Assembly (NCBI GenBank): GCA_963728295.1
Contig: CAVSKB010000006.1
Location: 186,001 to 250,000 of the forward strand
Origin: DATJKD01 sp963728295
GTDB lineage: Bacteria; Pseudomonadota; Gammaproteobacteria; Steroidobacterales; Steroidobacteraceae
DNA: 64,000 nt
Direction of reading: 5' to 3'
Positions 1 to 8,744 of this stretch are shown in pieces; positions within the stretch are counted from its first letter, which is position 1; every line of letters starts with the position of its first letter. Position numbers and translations under genes: made by a program. Under the pieces are notes generated by a model, which worked only from the letters and a program-made list of their open reading frames with translations, searched no databases and had not been told where the DNA came from.

Positions 1-1820
1 ACATCGAGACCGGCGAGCAGACGCCGCTCGTGGCCAGCGCCGGATCTCACACCTCGCCACGCTGGTCGGCGGACGGTGGTCGCCTCGCCTACGTCTCGAC
101 CGCCGAGGGCGGCCGTCCGCAGCTCTTCGTGCGCTGGATGCAGAGCGGGCAGACCGCGAAGCTCGCCGAGCTGCTCTCCGCGCCTGCGGATCTGGCCTGG
201 TCGCCTGACGGGCGTTGGATCGCCTTCACGATGTTCACGCCGGATGAGGCTGCGAAGCTGGGTGAGGCTCCCGAAAAGCCGAATGGGGCGGACTGGGCCC
301 CGCCGCTCGAGGTGATCACCGACCTCACCTACCGCAGCGACGCGGAGGGCTATCTGAAGCCCGGCTATCACCATGCCTACGTCGTCGCGGCCGAAGGCGG
401 ATCGCCACGGCAACTCACCTTCGGTGCCTTCAACGAGACCGGACCCCTGTCCTTCACGCCCGACGGCGGTCACCTGCTTCTGACCGGAAACCGGATGGAT
501 GACTGGCGCCGGGAGCCCGTCAACACCGAGATCTACGAAGTCGCGCTGGCCAACGGCGCCATCCGGCCGCTGACATCGCGGGTCGGCGCCGATCACGCGG
601 CCACCGTTTCGCCCGACGGCCGGACGATTGCGTATCTCGGCTTCGACGACCGGCTCATGAGCTACCAGAACGAGGAGCTCTACGTGATGGATCGCGACGC
701 CAACAAGCCGCGATCGCTCACGGCCAGCCTCGACCGCACGATCGACGAGGCGTACTGGGCGGCGGACGGCCACAGTCTCTACGTGCGCTATGACGACCAC
801 GCTGTGACGAAAATCGCGCGGGTCGAGCTGGACGGCCGCCTCACAGCCGTGGCCGAGGGCCTGAGCGGCGGGGGGCTCGACCGACCGTACACGGGTGGCG
901 AGTTTTCAGTGGCGAAGGACGGCACGGTCGCCTTCACAAGCGGCACGCCGCAGAGCCCAGCGGACGTGTCGGTCGCGCGACGCGGCAAAACACGTCGCCT
1001 GACGCAGCTCAACGCAGGGCTTTTCGTGGACAAGACCCTGGCCGAGGTCCGGCCCCTCGCCGTGACTTCGTCCTTCGACCAGCGCCCGATCGACGCCTGG
1101 CTCGCGCTGCCGCCGAATTTCGATCCGGCGAAGAAGTACCCGCTGATCCTCGAGATTCACGGCGGCCCCTACGCCGCCTACGGGCCGGTGTTCTCGACTG
1201 ACGTGCAGCTCTACGCCGCGGCGGGCTACGTCGTGCTGTACGTCAACCCGCGCGGCTCGACGTCCTACGGGCAGGAGTTCGCGAACCTCATCCACCACAA
1301 GTACCCGAGCGAGGACTACGACGACCTGATGAGCGCCGTCGATGCGGCGATCGCACAGGGACATGTCGACTCTAAGCAGCTCTACGTGACCGGCGGTTCG
1401 GGCGGTGGCGTGCTCACCGCATGGATCGTCGGTCGCACGGACCGCTTCCGTGCGGCGGCGACGCAGAAGCCCGTGATCAACTGGGCGAGCACCGTTCTCA
1501 CCACGGACGTCTACACGTATATGCCGAAGTACTGGTTCGAGAAGCTCCCGTGGGAAGACCCGGAGTCGTACTGGAAGGTGTCGCCCTTGTCGCTCGTAGG
1601 TTCGGTCAAGACGCCGACACTGGTGCTGGTCGGCGACCAGGATTTCCGCACGCCGGTCAGCGACTCGGAGCAGTACTACCAGGCGCTGCAGCTCAGGGGT
1701 GTGCCGACGGGCCTCATCAAGGTGCCGGGCGCGTCGCACGGAGGTCTCACGGCGCGACCGTCGCAATCCGCCGCCAAGGCCAGCGCCATCCTCGCGTGGT
1801 TCCAGCGCTACCGGGAATAA
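1..1820 (+). CDS. S9 family prolyl oligopeptidase-type serine peptidase (5' partial)
   Basis: The reading frame is open from base 3, so the N-terminus lies upstream of the window; about 605 residues are visible. The first ~330 residues look like a WD40/TolB-like beta-propeller, with repeated blocks such as SPDGR and TPDGGH. The C-terminal ~260 residues are an alpha/beta hydrolase peptidase domain. The serine elbow GGSGGG is encoded near 1392-1409, the catalytic Asp is probably in GDQDF (near 1633) and the His in GASHGG (near 1729). The family (dipeptidyl aminopeptidase/acylaminoacyl peptidase) cleaves short peptides and is often periplasmic. Whether a signal peptide exists cannot be seen here. 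Convergent with the small membrane protein downstream. Confidence 0.93.
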   Translation, partial: IETGEQTPLVASAGSHTSPRWSADGGRLAYVSTAEGGRPQLFVRWMQSGQTAKLAELLSAPADLAWSPDGRWIAFTMFTPDEAAKLGEAPEKPNGADWAPPLEVITDLTYRSDAEGYLKPGYHHAYVVAAEGGSPRQLTFGAFNETGPLSFTPDGGHLLLTGNRMDDWRREPVNTEIYEVALANGAIRPLTSRVGADHAATVSPDGRTIAYLGFDDRLMSYQNEELYVMDRDANKPRSLTASLDRTIDEAYWAADGHSLYVRYDDHAVTKIARVELDGRLTAVAEGLSGGGLDRPYTGGEFSVAKDGTVAFTSGTPQSPADVSVARRGKTRRLTQLNAGLFVDKTLAEVRPLAVTSSFDQRPIDAWLALPPNFDPAKKYPLILEIHGGPYAAYGPVFSTDVQLYAAAGYVVLYVNPRGSTSYGQEFANLIHHKYPSEDYDDLMSAVDAAIAQGHVDSKQLYVTGGSGGGVLTAWIVGRTDRFRAAATQKPVINWASTVLTTDVYTYMPKYWFEKLPWEDPESYWKVSPLSLVGSVKTPTLVLVGDQDFRTPVSDSEQYYQALQLRGVPTGLIKVPGASHGGLTARPSQSAAKASAILAWFQRYRE

Positions 1821-1880
1821 GCATCGCTCCGTCGGCGAGTCGCTCCAGTTCGACCGCAGCAACGCGGAACGAAGAACGCC

Positions 1881-2072
1881 TCAGCGACGTATCACCAGGG
1901 CGACGAAGAGCAGCAGGATGGTCAGGGCCTGGAGCCCCACGCGCGCCCACATGAGCGGCGTGCTTGCATGGGCGTCGGTGTTGCCGCCGCCGCTCATGAC
2001 CAGGAGCCCGATCAACAGTGCCCCGACCGTGGCCAGAAGCGCGATGCCGATGACGATGACGAACGGATCCAC
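1881..2072 (-). CDS. HIG1-like twin-transmembrane small protein
   Basis: 63 residues from a GTG start (VDPFVIV) with a GGGGG tract about 9 nt upstream. Two hydrophobic helices (about residues 3-26 and 42-61) flank a polar loop. The segment WARVGLQALTILLLF matches the second helix of the bacterial HIG1/twin-transmembrane family. Such proteins are inner-membrane, of uncertain role, and are sometimes found near cytochrome oxidase genes. No such neighbours are visible here. The frame continues upstream without a stop, but the hydrophobic start and the SD favour this short form. Confidence 0.6.
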   Translation of the reverse strand: MDPFVIVIGIALLATVGALLIGLLVMSGGGNTDAHASTPLMWARVGLQALTILLLFVALVIRR

Positions 2073-2153
2073 GGCTGCATGCCCCCGAACGGCGGATTTC
2101 GGCGGCCATATTAGGGTCGAAAATGCCTGGGAGCCAATGATTCCCGAATAACC

Positions 2154-2164
2154 GGCTCCGAGCC
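2154..2164. repeat. GGCTCCGAGCC palindromic repeat, copy 1
   Basis: An interrupted palindrome (GGCTC, one base, GAGCC) just beyond the 3' end of the CAP-domain gene and followed by ATTT. The same 11-mer occurs again near 49.07-49.13 kb, so it is a dispersed element rather than a chance hairpin. A terminator-like or REP-like role is inference. Confidence 0.5.
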
Positions 2165-2167
2165 ATT

Positions 2168-3034
2168 TCAGCGGCGCGTCGCGAATACCTGCGCCCAGTA
2201 CGTGCCCTTCGGGCTCGACGCTTCGAAGGCGTAGCCGATTCCCATCTCCCGCACGTCCGGGTTCATCAGGTTCGTGCAATGCCCGGGGCTCGCAAGCCAG
2301 GTCTGCATGACCGCCTCCGCAGTGCGGTCGCCGGCTGCGACGTTCTCCGCGACGGTGCGCCATACGTAGCCGGCGCGGGTGACGCGCTCGGCGGCGGTGC
2401 TGCCATCCGATCCCTCGTGCGCCATTCGCCCCGTGCGCGCCATGTCGCGAGCGTGCGCAGTGGCAACCGACGTGAGTGTCGTATCGAGCACGACCGGTGG
2501 TACTGCTGCATGCGCCTGGCTGCCGCAGCGGCGCGGCTGACTGCGCGCCTGATTGACGAGCGCGAGTGCGCGGCGCGCGACGGTGCCCGGGTCGGACACG
2601 GGTGGCGCCGTAAACGGTGCCGCGAGCACGATCCAGAGATCCTCGCCACGACGCGCGATCCCGATCGTCCTGAATTCCGGGTCGGCGACATCCGAGCAGA
2701 ACCGCGCCGTCAGCAACTCGTACAGAGAGGCGGAGTCCGCCGCGCGGCTGACACGGATCGACGCGCTGCGCGCGGCGGGGTAGCGTTCGGCGGAAACCGC
2801 ATCCGCCAGCCTCACGCCGCCCGGCAGGCGCGCCGCCACCGCGTCGAGCCGCGGGTCCGCGCGCAGCGGCGAGACCTGCCGCGACGCCGGTCCGCAGCCT
2901 CGACTCCGCGCTTCGTTGACCGTGCCGGTTGCGTCGGTGGCCGCGGGCGGCGGCGCGACCGCTGCGCAGCCGGCGAGCACCAGGCCGGCGCACGCCGCCG
3001 CAGTCAGCCGGAAATCACACGCCGCGCGTCGCAT
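2168..3034 (-). CDS. CAP-domain (SCP/PR-1-like) lipoprotein
   Basis: About 288 residues. The start MRRAACDFR gives a lipoprotein signal with lipobox LAGC (LVLAGCAAV), so the protein is probably lipid-anchored. The C-terminal ~130 residues form a CAP domain, with ALVNQAR, the HARDMA histidine, AENVAAG, WLASPGHCTNLMNP and YWAQVFA, as in bacterial CAP proteins. Their roles are poorly defined (envelope, lipid or peptide binding). The N-terminal ~150 residues match no domain I recognise. The gene start overlaps the end of the upstream ABC transporter gene by about 20 nt, so the two are probably co-transcribed. Another ATG at 3055 is possible but gives a longer, non-lipobox N-terminus. Confidence 0.85.
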   Translation of the reverse strand: MRRAACDFRLTAAACAGLVLAGCAAVAPPPAATDATGTVNEARSRGCGPASRQVSPLRADPRLDAVAARLPGGVRLADAVSAERYPAARSASIRVSRAADSASLYELLTARFCSDVADPEFRTIGIARRGEDLWIVLAAPFTAPPVSDPGTVARRALALVNQARSQPRRCGSQAHAAVPPVVLDTTLTSVATAHARDMARTGRMAHEGSDGSTAAERVTRAGYVWRTVAENVAAGDRTAEAVMQTWLASPGHCTNLMNPDVREMGIGYAFEASSPKGTYWAQVFATRR

Positions 3035-4904
3035 GCGCCGCGCCACCGGTTGCATACGCGGGGAGCGATTCGTCTTCGTCCGTATCGCCGAGGAAGCCGC
3101 CGCTCTGGTGGGCCCACAGGCGGGCGTAGAGCCCGCCACGTGCAAGCAGCGTCGCGTGATCGCCCTCCTCCACGATGCGACCCTTGTCCATCACGATCAG
3201 ACGGTCCATCGCCGCGATGGTCGACAAGCGGTGGGCGATCGCCACCACGGTCTTGCCTTCCATCAGGCGGTACAGACTTTCCTGGATCGCGATCTCGACC
3301 TCGCTGTCGAGCGCGCTGGTCGCCTCGTCGAGGATCAGGATCGGCGCGTCTTTCAGCATGACGCGCGCGATTGCGACCCGCTGGCGCTGCCCGCCCGACA
3401 GCTTGACGCCTCGCTCGCCCACGTGTGCGTCGTACGCCAGCCGGCCGGCAGGATCGGTCAGGCCCTGTATGAAATCGTGGGCCTCTGCGCGCCGCGCAGC
3501 CGCCACCATCTGCGTATCGTCGGCGTCCGGGCGACCGTAGAGGATATTGTCCCGCACCGATCGATGCAGCAGCGAGGTGTCCTGCGTAACCATGCCGACC
3601 TGCGCGCGCAGGCTGTCCTGCGCGACCTCGGCGACGTTCTGCTCATCGATCAGCACCCGGCCGCGCTCGACATCGTAGAACCGCAGCAGGAGGCTCACGA
3701 TCGTGCTCTTTCCGGCGCCCGAACGGCCGACCAGCCCGATCTTCTCCCCGGGTCGAATGTGGATCGAGAAATCGTCGATCACCGCCCGCCTGCCGCCGTA
3801 GCCGAAGCTGACGTGCTCGAAGCGGATCTCGCCGCGCGGCACCTTGAGCGGCGGCGCATCAGGTCGATCGAGCACCGTGTGCGGCCGCGCCAGCGTGTCG
3901 ATTCCGTCCTGCACCGTGCCGATGTGCTCGAAGAGCGAGGCGAACTCCCACATGATCCAGTGCGAGATGCCGTTGAGACGCAAGGCCATGGCCGTGGCCG
4001 CCGCGACGGCGCCGACGCCGACCTGCTGCTGCGTCCAGAGCCACAGGGCGACACCTGCGCTCCCCGCGATCAGCACCATGCTGAGCGTGTGGTTCACGAT
4101 CTCGAAGCCGGTGACGAGCCGGAACTGAGCGTAAGCCGTCTGCATGAATTCGCGCATGGCCCCGCGCGCGTATCCCGCCTCGCCCTTCGCATGCGAGAAG
4201 AGCTTGACGGTCGCGATGTTGGTATACGCATCGGCGATCCGGCCGGTCATCAGCGAGCGCGCGTCCGCCTGCTGCATCGCGACGCGGCCGAGTCGCGGTA
4301 CGAACCAGGCGAGTGTCAGGAGGTAGAAAGCGAGCCAGCCGAGAAACGGCACCAGCATCCACAGGTCGAAACCGCCCAGCACCACGACGATGGTTGCGAA
4401 GTAGATAACGACGAACGCCCCCATCTCGCCGATGATCATCCAGGTGTCGCGCACGGCCAGCGCTGTCTGCATCACCTTGGCGGCGATGCGGCCGGCAAAC
4501 TCGTCCTGGTAGAAGCTCATGCTCTGGCCGAGCATCAGCCGGTGGAAATTCCAGCGCATCCGCATCGGAAAATTCGCGGCCAGCGCCTGGTGCTTGAGAA
4601 ACGCCTCCAGGGCGACCACCAGCGGGCTCGCGGCGATGATGGCGGCCAGGAACAGTAGCTTGCCGCGCTCCTTCGCCCAGAACTGCGCCGGCTCGACGGC
4701 CGTCAGCCAGTCGACGACGTGTCCCAGCATCGAGAACAGCAGCGCTTCGAACATGGCGATCACCGCCGTGCACAGCGTCATACCCAGCAGGATTGGACGC
4801 ATGCCCTGCGAGCACGCCCAGATGAACGCGACGAAGCTCTGCGGCGGCGAGCGAGGTGCACCTTCGGGGTACGGGGAGACCAGCTTTTCGAAACGGCCGA
4901 ACAA
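3015..4904 (-). CDS. ABC transporter, fused permease and ATPase (exporter half-transporter)
   Basis: 629 residues from a TTG start (4904-4902). The start is chosen because AGGAG lies 7 nt upstream and the frame before it has no conserved character. A six-helix type-IV ABC transmembrane domain (about residues 20-330) precedes a nucleotide-binding domain. The latter has Walker A GRSGAGKST, Q-loop VTQDTSLLHRS, signature LSGGQRQRVAIAR, Walker B ILILDEATSALD and H-loop IAHRLSTI. All catalytic motifs are intact. The layout is that of MsbA/ATM1-like homodimeric exporters; substrate unknown. The CAP lipoprotein gene overlaps its 3' end, suggesting an operon. Confidence 0.93.
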   Translation of the reverse strand: MFGRFEKLVSPYPEGAPRSPPQSFVAFIWACSQGMRPILLGMTLCTAVIAMFEALLFSMLGHVVDWLTAVEPAQFWAKERGKLLFLAAIIAASPLVVALEAFLKHQALAANFPMRMRWNFHRLMLGQSMSFYQDEFAGRIAAKVMQTALAVRDTWMIIGEMGAFVVIYFATIVVVLGGFDLWMLVPFLGWLAFYLLTLAWFVPRLGRVAMQQADARSLMTGRIADAYTNIATVKLFSHAKGEAGYARGAMREFMQTAYAQFRLVTGFEIVNHTLSMVLIAGSAGVALWLWTQQQVGVGAVAAATAMALRLNGISHWIMWEFASLFEHIGTVQDGIDTLARPHTVLDRPDAPPLKVPRGEIRFEHVSFGYGGRRAVIDDFSIHIRPGEKIGLVGRSGAGKSTIVSLLLRFYDVERGRVLIDEQNVAEVAQDSLRAQVGMVTQDTSLLHRSVRDNILYGRPDADDTQMVAAARRAEAHDFIQGLTDPAGRLAYDAHVGERGVKLSGGQRQRVAIARVMLKDAPILILDEATSALDSEVEIAIQESLYRLMEGKTVVAIAHRLSTIAAMDRLIVMDKGRIVEEGDHATLLARGGLYARLWAHQSGGFLGDTDEDESLPAYATGGAAHATRGV

Positions 4905-5065
4905 ACGACGACTCCTGACACGAAAACGCGGCGGGTACCGCTGCGGCTGCCTTGCCGGCCCCACGGCGGTTCGACAAGTTTGCTGCATCGGCGCACCTGC
5001 CGCGAGACCGGGAGTATGCTCTGCGACGAAGCGAAGAGCGGGGCGGTGCCCCGATGGAGGCGGAG

Positions 5066-5182
5066 ATGAGCAAGGGCATGGATAAGAGGAAGGAAGGCAA
5101 GAAGAAACCGCTCAAGACGCCCGAGGAGAAGCGCGCGGCAAAGCGGGAGAAGAAAGCCCACCGCGGCCTTACTTCGCTCTGA
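5066..5182 (+). CDS. small lysine-rich protein
   Basis: 38 residues (MSKGMDKRKEGKKK...), very basic, with the segment KTPEEKRAAKREKK. The start is supported by GGAGGCGGAG immediately upstream of ATG. Similar short Lys-rich proteins occur as conserved hypotheticals in proteobacteria. The composition suggests nucleic-acid or ribosome binding, but no function is known to me. Divergent from the ABC transporter gene. Confidence 0.6.
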   Translation: MSKGMDKRKEGKKKPLKTPEEKRAAKREKKAHRGLTSL

Positions 5183-5253
5183 CAGCGCGCGGGTCCGGGG
5201 CTGCCACGATCGCCGCACGGAATCGCCTGAGCGGAACGGTTGCGGCCCGGCAG

Positions 5254-5850
5254 TTGCTCGGACCGGCGGGTGTCGCACCCGCGCGCCTCGGACGGGATGC
5301 CTTCAATCGACCGACGCTGACGGTCGCCCGGAACCTGCTCGGAAAATTCATCGTGCACCGTCACGGCCGGCACCTGCGGTCGGCGATGATCACCGAAGTC
5401 GAGGCATACAAGGGACCGCAGGATCTCGCGTCGCACGCCCGTGGCGGACGGAGGACACCGCGGGTCGAGCCGCTCTATGGCGAGGGTGGCACGACCTACG
5501 TGTACCTGGTCTATGGCCTGCACTGGCTGCTCAACTTTTCCACGGCCGGCGCGGGCCGCCCGGAAGCCGTACTGGTTCGCGGAGTGCTGGGCGGTACGGC
5601 CGACGCGCACGAGCCCGTACCCGGACCGGGACGCGTTGCGCGGCATCTGCGTATCGACCAGCGTCTCGACGGCCTGGACGCCACGACCTCCGACCGCATC
5701 TGGGTCGAGGACCGCGGGATCACGGTTCCCCCGCATGCCTTGCGCCGCGGTCCGCGCGTCGGGATCGATTACTCCGGCGCCTACTGGGCGGGGCGGCCCT
5801 GGCGGTTCTGGATCGCGCTGGATTTGGGCGCGCCACGTCGCCCAGAATGA
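5254..5850 (+). CDS. DNA-3-methyladenine glycosylase (AAG/MPG family)
   Basis: 198 residues from the first available start (TTG); the frame is open further upstream, so the N-terminus is uncertain. The protein excises alkylated and deaminated purines (3-methyladenine, hypoxanthine) in base-excision repair. It carries the AAG signature: the catalytic Glu region ITEVEAYKGPQDLASHA, then YVYLVYGLHWLLNFS in the position of the human YVYIIYGM segment, and PGPGRVARHL. Length matches bacterial family members. A GST gene follows 34 nt downstream. Confidence 0.92.
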   Translation: MLGPAGVAPARLGRDAFNRPTLTVARNLLGKFIVHRHGRHLRSAMITEVEAYKGPQDLASHARGGRRTPRVEPLYGEGGTTYVYLVYGLHWLLNFSTAGAGRPEAVLVRGVLGGTADAHEPVPGPGRVARHLRIDQRLDGLDATTSDRIWVEDRGITVPPHALRRGPRVGIDYSGAYWAGRPWRFWIALDLGAPRRPE

Positions 5851-5884
5851 GGGCATCCCGACGGCGGATACACGGACGATTGCC

Positions 5885-6514
5885 ATGGCCGACAACCGAC
5901 GCTTTACGTTTTTCCACGCACCGAACACCCGTTCGACCGGCGTGCTCACGCTGCTCGAGGAGCTGGGCTGCGACTACGATCTGCACGTGCTCAACATGAA
6001 GACCGGAGAGCAGCGCAAACCCGAGTACCTCGCGATAAACCCGATGGGCAAAGTGCCGGCGATCCGCCATGGCGATGCGATAGTTACCGAGCAGCCCGCC
6101 GTGTATCTCTATCTCGCTGACCTCTTTCCGGAGGCCGGACTGGCACCGGCGATCGGCGATCCGCTGCGCGGCCCATATCTGCGCTGGCTCGTCTTCTACG
6201 GGTCGTCGTTCGAACCCGCCCTCATCGACCGTTCTCAGCAGCGCACGCCCGCCCCGATGGCGACCTCGCCCTACGGCGACTTCGACACGATGTTCGGCAC
6301 GCTCACAGGACAGCTCGCACGCGGTCCCTACCTGCTCGGCGAGCGGTTCACGGCGGCTGACGTGCTATGGGGAGTGGCGCTCGCATGGACAACGGGGTTC
6401 AAGCTGGTACCGGCGCCGCCGCCGATACAGTCGTACGTCGAGCGCGTCAACGGACGGCCGGCGGTGGCACGTGCACGGGAAAAAGACAGCCGGCTGGCGG
6501 AAGCTCAGGCTTGA
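5885..6514 (+). CDS. glutathione S-transferase family protein
   Basis: 209 residues. The N-terminal thioredoxin-fold domain has NTRSTGVLTLLEELG and the cis-Pro/substrate loop NPMGKVPAI followed by the gamma-Glu-binding region VTEQPAVYLYLAD. A helical C-terminal domain follows (GPYLLGERFTAADVLWG). It probably conjugates or reduces small electrophiles with glutathione in the cytoplasm; substrate unknown. The start ATG at 5885 is the first in a good context. The AdoMetDC-like gene starts 14 nt after the stop, so co-transcription is likely. Confidence 0.92.
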   Translation: MADNRRFTFFHAPNTRSTGVLTLLEELGCDYDLHVLNMKTGEQRKPEYLAINPMGKVPAIRHGDAIVTEQPAVYLYLADLFPEAGLAPAIGDPLRGPYLRWLVFYGSSFEPALIDRSQQRTPAPMATSPYGDFDTMFGTLTGQLARGPYLLGERFTAADVLWGVALAWTTGFKLVPAPPPIQSYVERVNGRPAVARAREKDSRLAEAQA

Positions 6515-6528
6515 GCGTGGAGGCACCC

Positions 6529-6885
6529 ATGCGGGATCTTGCGCCGGATATATTGCGTCAGCGGCTCCTGATCGAAGGCTATTTCACGGCGCGCGTCGAT
6601 CGCGACGCCGTGGAGGGCTATCTGACGGGGATTGCGGCGGCGCTGCAGCTTCGCACGTACGGCGCGCCGATCGTTCACGATCCGGCGGGCCTGGGCAAGC
6701 CCGAGAACCAGGGCTTCGACGCGTTCATCCCGCTCATCGATTCGGGAATCTCGCTTTACGTGTGGAGCAAGCCGAAGTTCTTCGCGGCCGTGCTCTTTAC
6801 GTGCAAGCGATTCGACGTCGGGCGCGCGCTCGATTTCACCCGCACGCACTTCGGCGCTGCCGAAGTCGAGCATCGCGAATTTTAG
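6529..6885 (+). CDS. S-adenosylmethionine decarboxylase-like protein, divergent
   Basis: 118 residues; ATG preceded by GGAGG at good spacing. The core DSGISLYVWSKPKFFAAVLF followed by TC aligns with the self-processing site of prokaryotic AdoMet decarboxylases (ESHLTIHTWPE...FTC). Ser72 falls on the pyruvoyl-forming Ser and Cys92 is exactly 20 residues later, as Ser63/Cys83 are in the characterised Thermotoga enzyme. The Glu before Ser is Asp, the next His is Gly, and the processing His (+5) is Tyr77. The protein may therefore not self-cleave normally. No speE or other polyamine gene is adjacent. Family membership is inferred from the motif and its spacing. Confidence 0.62.
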   Translation: MRDLAPDILRQRLLIEGYFTARVDRDAVEGYLTGIAAALQLRTYGAPIVHDPAGLGKPENQGFDAFIPLIDSGISLYVWSKPKFFAAVLFTCKRFDVGRALDFTRTHFGAAEVEHREF

Positions 6886-6887
6886 GC

Positions 6888-7412
6888 TTGGATCTGCGCT
6901 CAGCCCGGCTGGTGTTGCGTCCGCTCACGACGGTGCATCGCGACGCGGCGCTGGCACTGTGGCAGCAGCCCGGTGTGCGCCGCTACCTGTGGGACGACCG
7001 GATCATCACGCCCGACCAGGCGCTCGACCCGTTGCGAGTCAGCGAGCGCGATTTCCTCGAGCGCCGATTCGGACTGTGGGGTCTGCATCTGCCGGAGAAC
7101 CCGGCCCTGCTCGGATTCTGCGGTCTGCGCGCCGCCGAGCTCATGGCGGAGCCGGAGCTGCTGTTCGCCCTCGACGACGGGTACTGCGGACGGGGCCTGG
7201 CCTGGGAAGCCGCACGCGCCGTGCTGCAGCATGCCTTCGACGAGCTCGAACTGCCTGCGGTAGGGGCTGCGATCGACGCACCCAACGTGCGCTCCTCGCG
7301 TCTGCTCGAGAAGCTCGGGATGCACCTGACCCGCCGGGCTGCCCACAACGGTCTCGACACGCTTTTCTACGTTTGCTCGATCGATGACTGGGCGAGCGGC
7401 ATCGAAGCGTGA
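6888..7412 (+). CDS. GNAT family N-acetyltransferase
   Basis: About 174 residues from a TTG start 2 nt after the preceding stop (LDLRSARLVLRPL). The start is inferred because the RimJ-type pattern T/S-xRLxLRPL normally begins there. GNAT fold evidence: LLGFCGL (beta4), DDGYCGRGLAWEAARAVL (acetyl-CoA pyrophosphate loop region) and NVRSSRLLEKLGM (beta6/alpha4). It resembles RimJ/RimL-like transferases; acceptor unknown. Tandem with another GNAT gene 32 nt downstream, to which it may be paralogous. Confidence 0.82.
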   Translation: MDLRSARLVLRPLTTVHRDAALALWQQPGVRRYLWDDRIITPDQALDPLRVSERDFLERRFGLWGLHLPENPALLGFCGLRAAELMAEPELLFALDDGYCGRGLAWEAARAVLQHAFDELELPAVGAAIDAPNVRSSRLLEKLGMHLTRRAAHNGLDTLFYVCSIDDWASGIEA

Positions 7413-7444
7413 GGCACATCGTCCACGCGCCAACGGAGATCTGA

Positions 7445-7957
7445 ATGACGGAAGTTCTCGAAACCGAACGTCTGACTTTGCGCCATGCGACGACCGCGGA
7501 TGACCGCTTCATCTTCGAGCTTGTGAACGATCCGGCGTTCATCCGCAATATCGGCGATCGTGGCGTGCGTACGCTGGCGGATGCGGAGCGCTATGTACTC
7601 GACGGTCCGATCGCGAGCTATGAGAAGTTCGGCTTCGGCATGTACGTCGTCGAGGTGCGCGAGTCCGGCACGCCGATCGGCCTGTGCGGTTTCGTCAAGC
7701 GCGACTGGCTGCCAGACGTGGACATCGGATTTGCCTTCCTGCCACAGTACCGCTCGCAGGGCTACGCGCGCGAATCAGCGAGCGCCGTAAGACGATACGG
7801 ACACGAGGTGCTCGGGCTAACGCGGATCGTGGCAATCGTCTCGCCTGCGAATGCGGATTCGATCCGGTTGCTCGAGAAGATCGGCTTGCGCTTCGAAGGC
7901 ATGGTTCGGCCGGTGAACGAAGACGCCGACATCAAGCTGTTCGCCGCGGAGGCGTGA
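7445..7957 (+). CDS. GNAT family N-acetyltransferase (RimJ/RimL-like)
   Basis: 170 residues; GGAG precedes the ATG. It begins with the RimJ-type ETERLTLRHAT and continues with PIGLCGFVKR, the acetyl-CoA loop YRSQGYARESASAVRRYG and NADSIRLLEKIGLRFEG. It probably transfers acetyl from acetyl-CoA to a small molecule or a protein N-terminus. The gene sits in a tightly spaced run of small enzymes (6.5-9.5 kb), all on the same strand. Confidence 0.9.
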   Translation: MTEVLETERLTLRHATTADDRFIFELVNDPAFIRNIGDRGVRTLADAERYVLDGPIASYEKFGFGMYVVEVRESGTPIGLCGFVKRDWLPDVDIGFAFLPQYRSQGYARESASAVRRYGHEVLGLTRIVAIVSPANADSIRLLEKIGLRFEGMVRPVNEDADIKLFAAEA

Positions 7958-7985
7958 CGCGTTCCCGACTCGAAGGTGACCCGCC

Positions 7986-8414
7986 ATGGAGCTGCAGTCC
8001 TACGAAGGCCGTTGTCATTGCGGCGCGATCGGCTTGACCTACCGGACCACCCTGCCGGGCGACCGCTGGAGCATCCGTGCGTGCCAGTGCACTTTCTGCC
8101 GCCTCCACGACGCGCTTTCGACCTCCGACCCGCAGGGCAGCCTCGACTTCGGCATACGCGAGCCGGAGCTGCTGCAACGATATCGCTTCGGTAGGCGCAC
8201 GGCCGATTTCCTGCTTTGCAGGCGCTGCGGCGTATACGTCGGCGCACAGATGAGCGCGGGCGGCGGTTCGTTCGGGATCGTCAACCTGCACGCGTTGCGC
8301 GAGCCCCCGTCCGGGCTGCCGCTGGCCGTCGCCATGTCATACGAAGGCGAAAGCGCGCGGGAGCGCCAGCAGCGTCGCATGCGGCGCTGGACTCCTGTCA
8401 CGCAGGCGGCTTGA
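7986..8414 (+). CDS. GFA family (CENP-V/GFA domain) protein
   Basis: 142 residues. A zinc-binding GFA fold is indicated by CHCGAI near the N-terminus, CQCTFC about 25 residues later and CRRCG near residue 80. The family is named after glutathione-dependent formaldehyde-activating enzyme, but most members have unknown substrates. Two other GFA proteins occur at 16.36-17.21 kb in this window. The second half ends in an Arg-rich segment (RERQQRRMRRW). Confidence 0.85.
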   Translation: MELQSYEGRCHCGAIGLTYRTTLPGDRWSIRACQCTFCRLHDALSTSDPQGSLDFGIREPELLQRYRFGRRTADFLLCRRCGVYVGAQMSAGGGSFGIVNLHALREPPSGLPLAVAMSYEGESARERQQRRMRRWTPVTQAA

Positions 8415-8429
8415 ACCGTCGAGACTCCG

Positions 8430-8744
8430 ATGCCCGACACCTGCGTATACATATGGGAATTCATGGTCGAGGATGCGCGACGCGTCGAGTTCGAGCATCA
8501 CTACGGTCCGCGCGGAACCTGGGCCGCCCTTTTCGGCCGTGCGCGGGGTTACCTCGGCACGGAGCTTCTCAGGGACGAAGCCACGGCCGGGCGCTACCTC
8601 ACCATCGATCGCTGGCAGAGCACGGCGGCGTACCGGTCGTTTCGCTCGGAGTTCGCCGCGGAATATTCGGCGCTTGACCTGCAGTGCGAGGCGTTGACGC
8701 GTGAGGAGCGCGCGCTCGGCTGCTTCACGGAGATCGCTTCATGA
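8430..8744 (+). CDS. ABM-like dimeric alpha/beta-barrel small protein
   Basis: 104 residues. Pattern typical of antibiotic-biosynthesis-monooxygenase-like ferredoxin folds: an N-terminal strand VYIWEFMV, then a helix, GYLGTELLRD, RYLTIDRWQSTAAYRSFRSEF and a C-terminal helix. No catalytic residue can be assigned. The stop overlaps the next start as ATGA, so translation is probably coupled with the MBL-fold gene. Confidence 0.6.
   Translation: MPDTCVYIWEFMVEDARRVEFEHHYGPRGTWAALFGRARGYLGTELLRDEATAGRYLTIDRWQSTAAYRSFRSEFAAEYSALDLQCEALTREERALGCFTEIAS

Noticed and set aside
2916..4658. 580-codon open frame on the plus strand
   Set aside because: It lies entirely antisense to the ABC transporter and CAP genes, whose motifs are complete. 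High GC content creates such long shadow frames.
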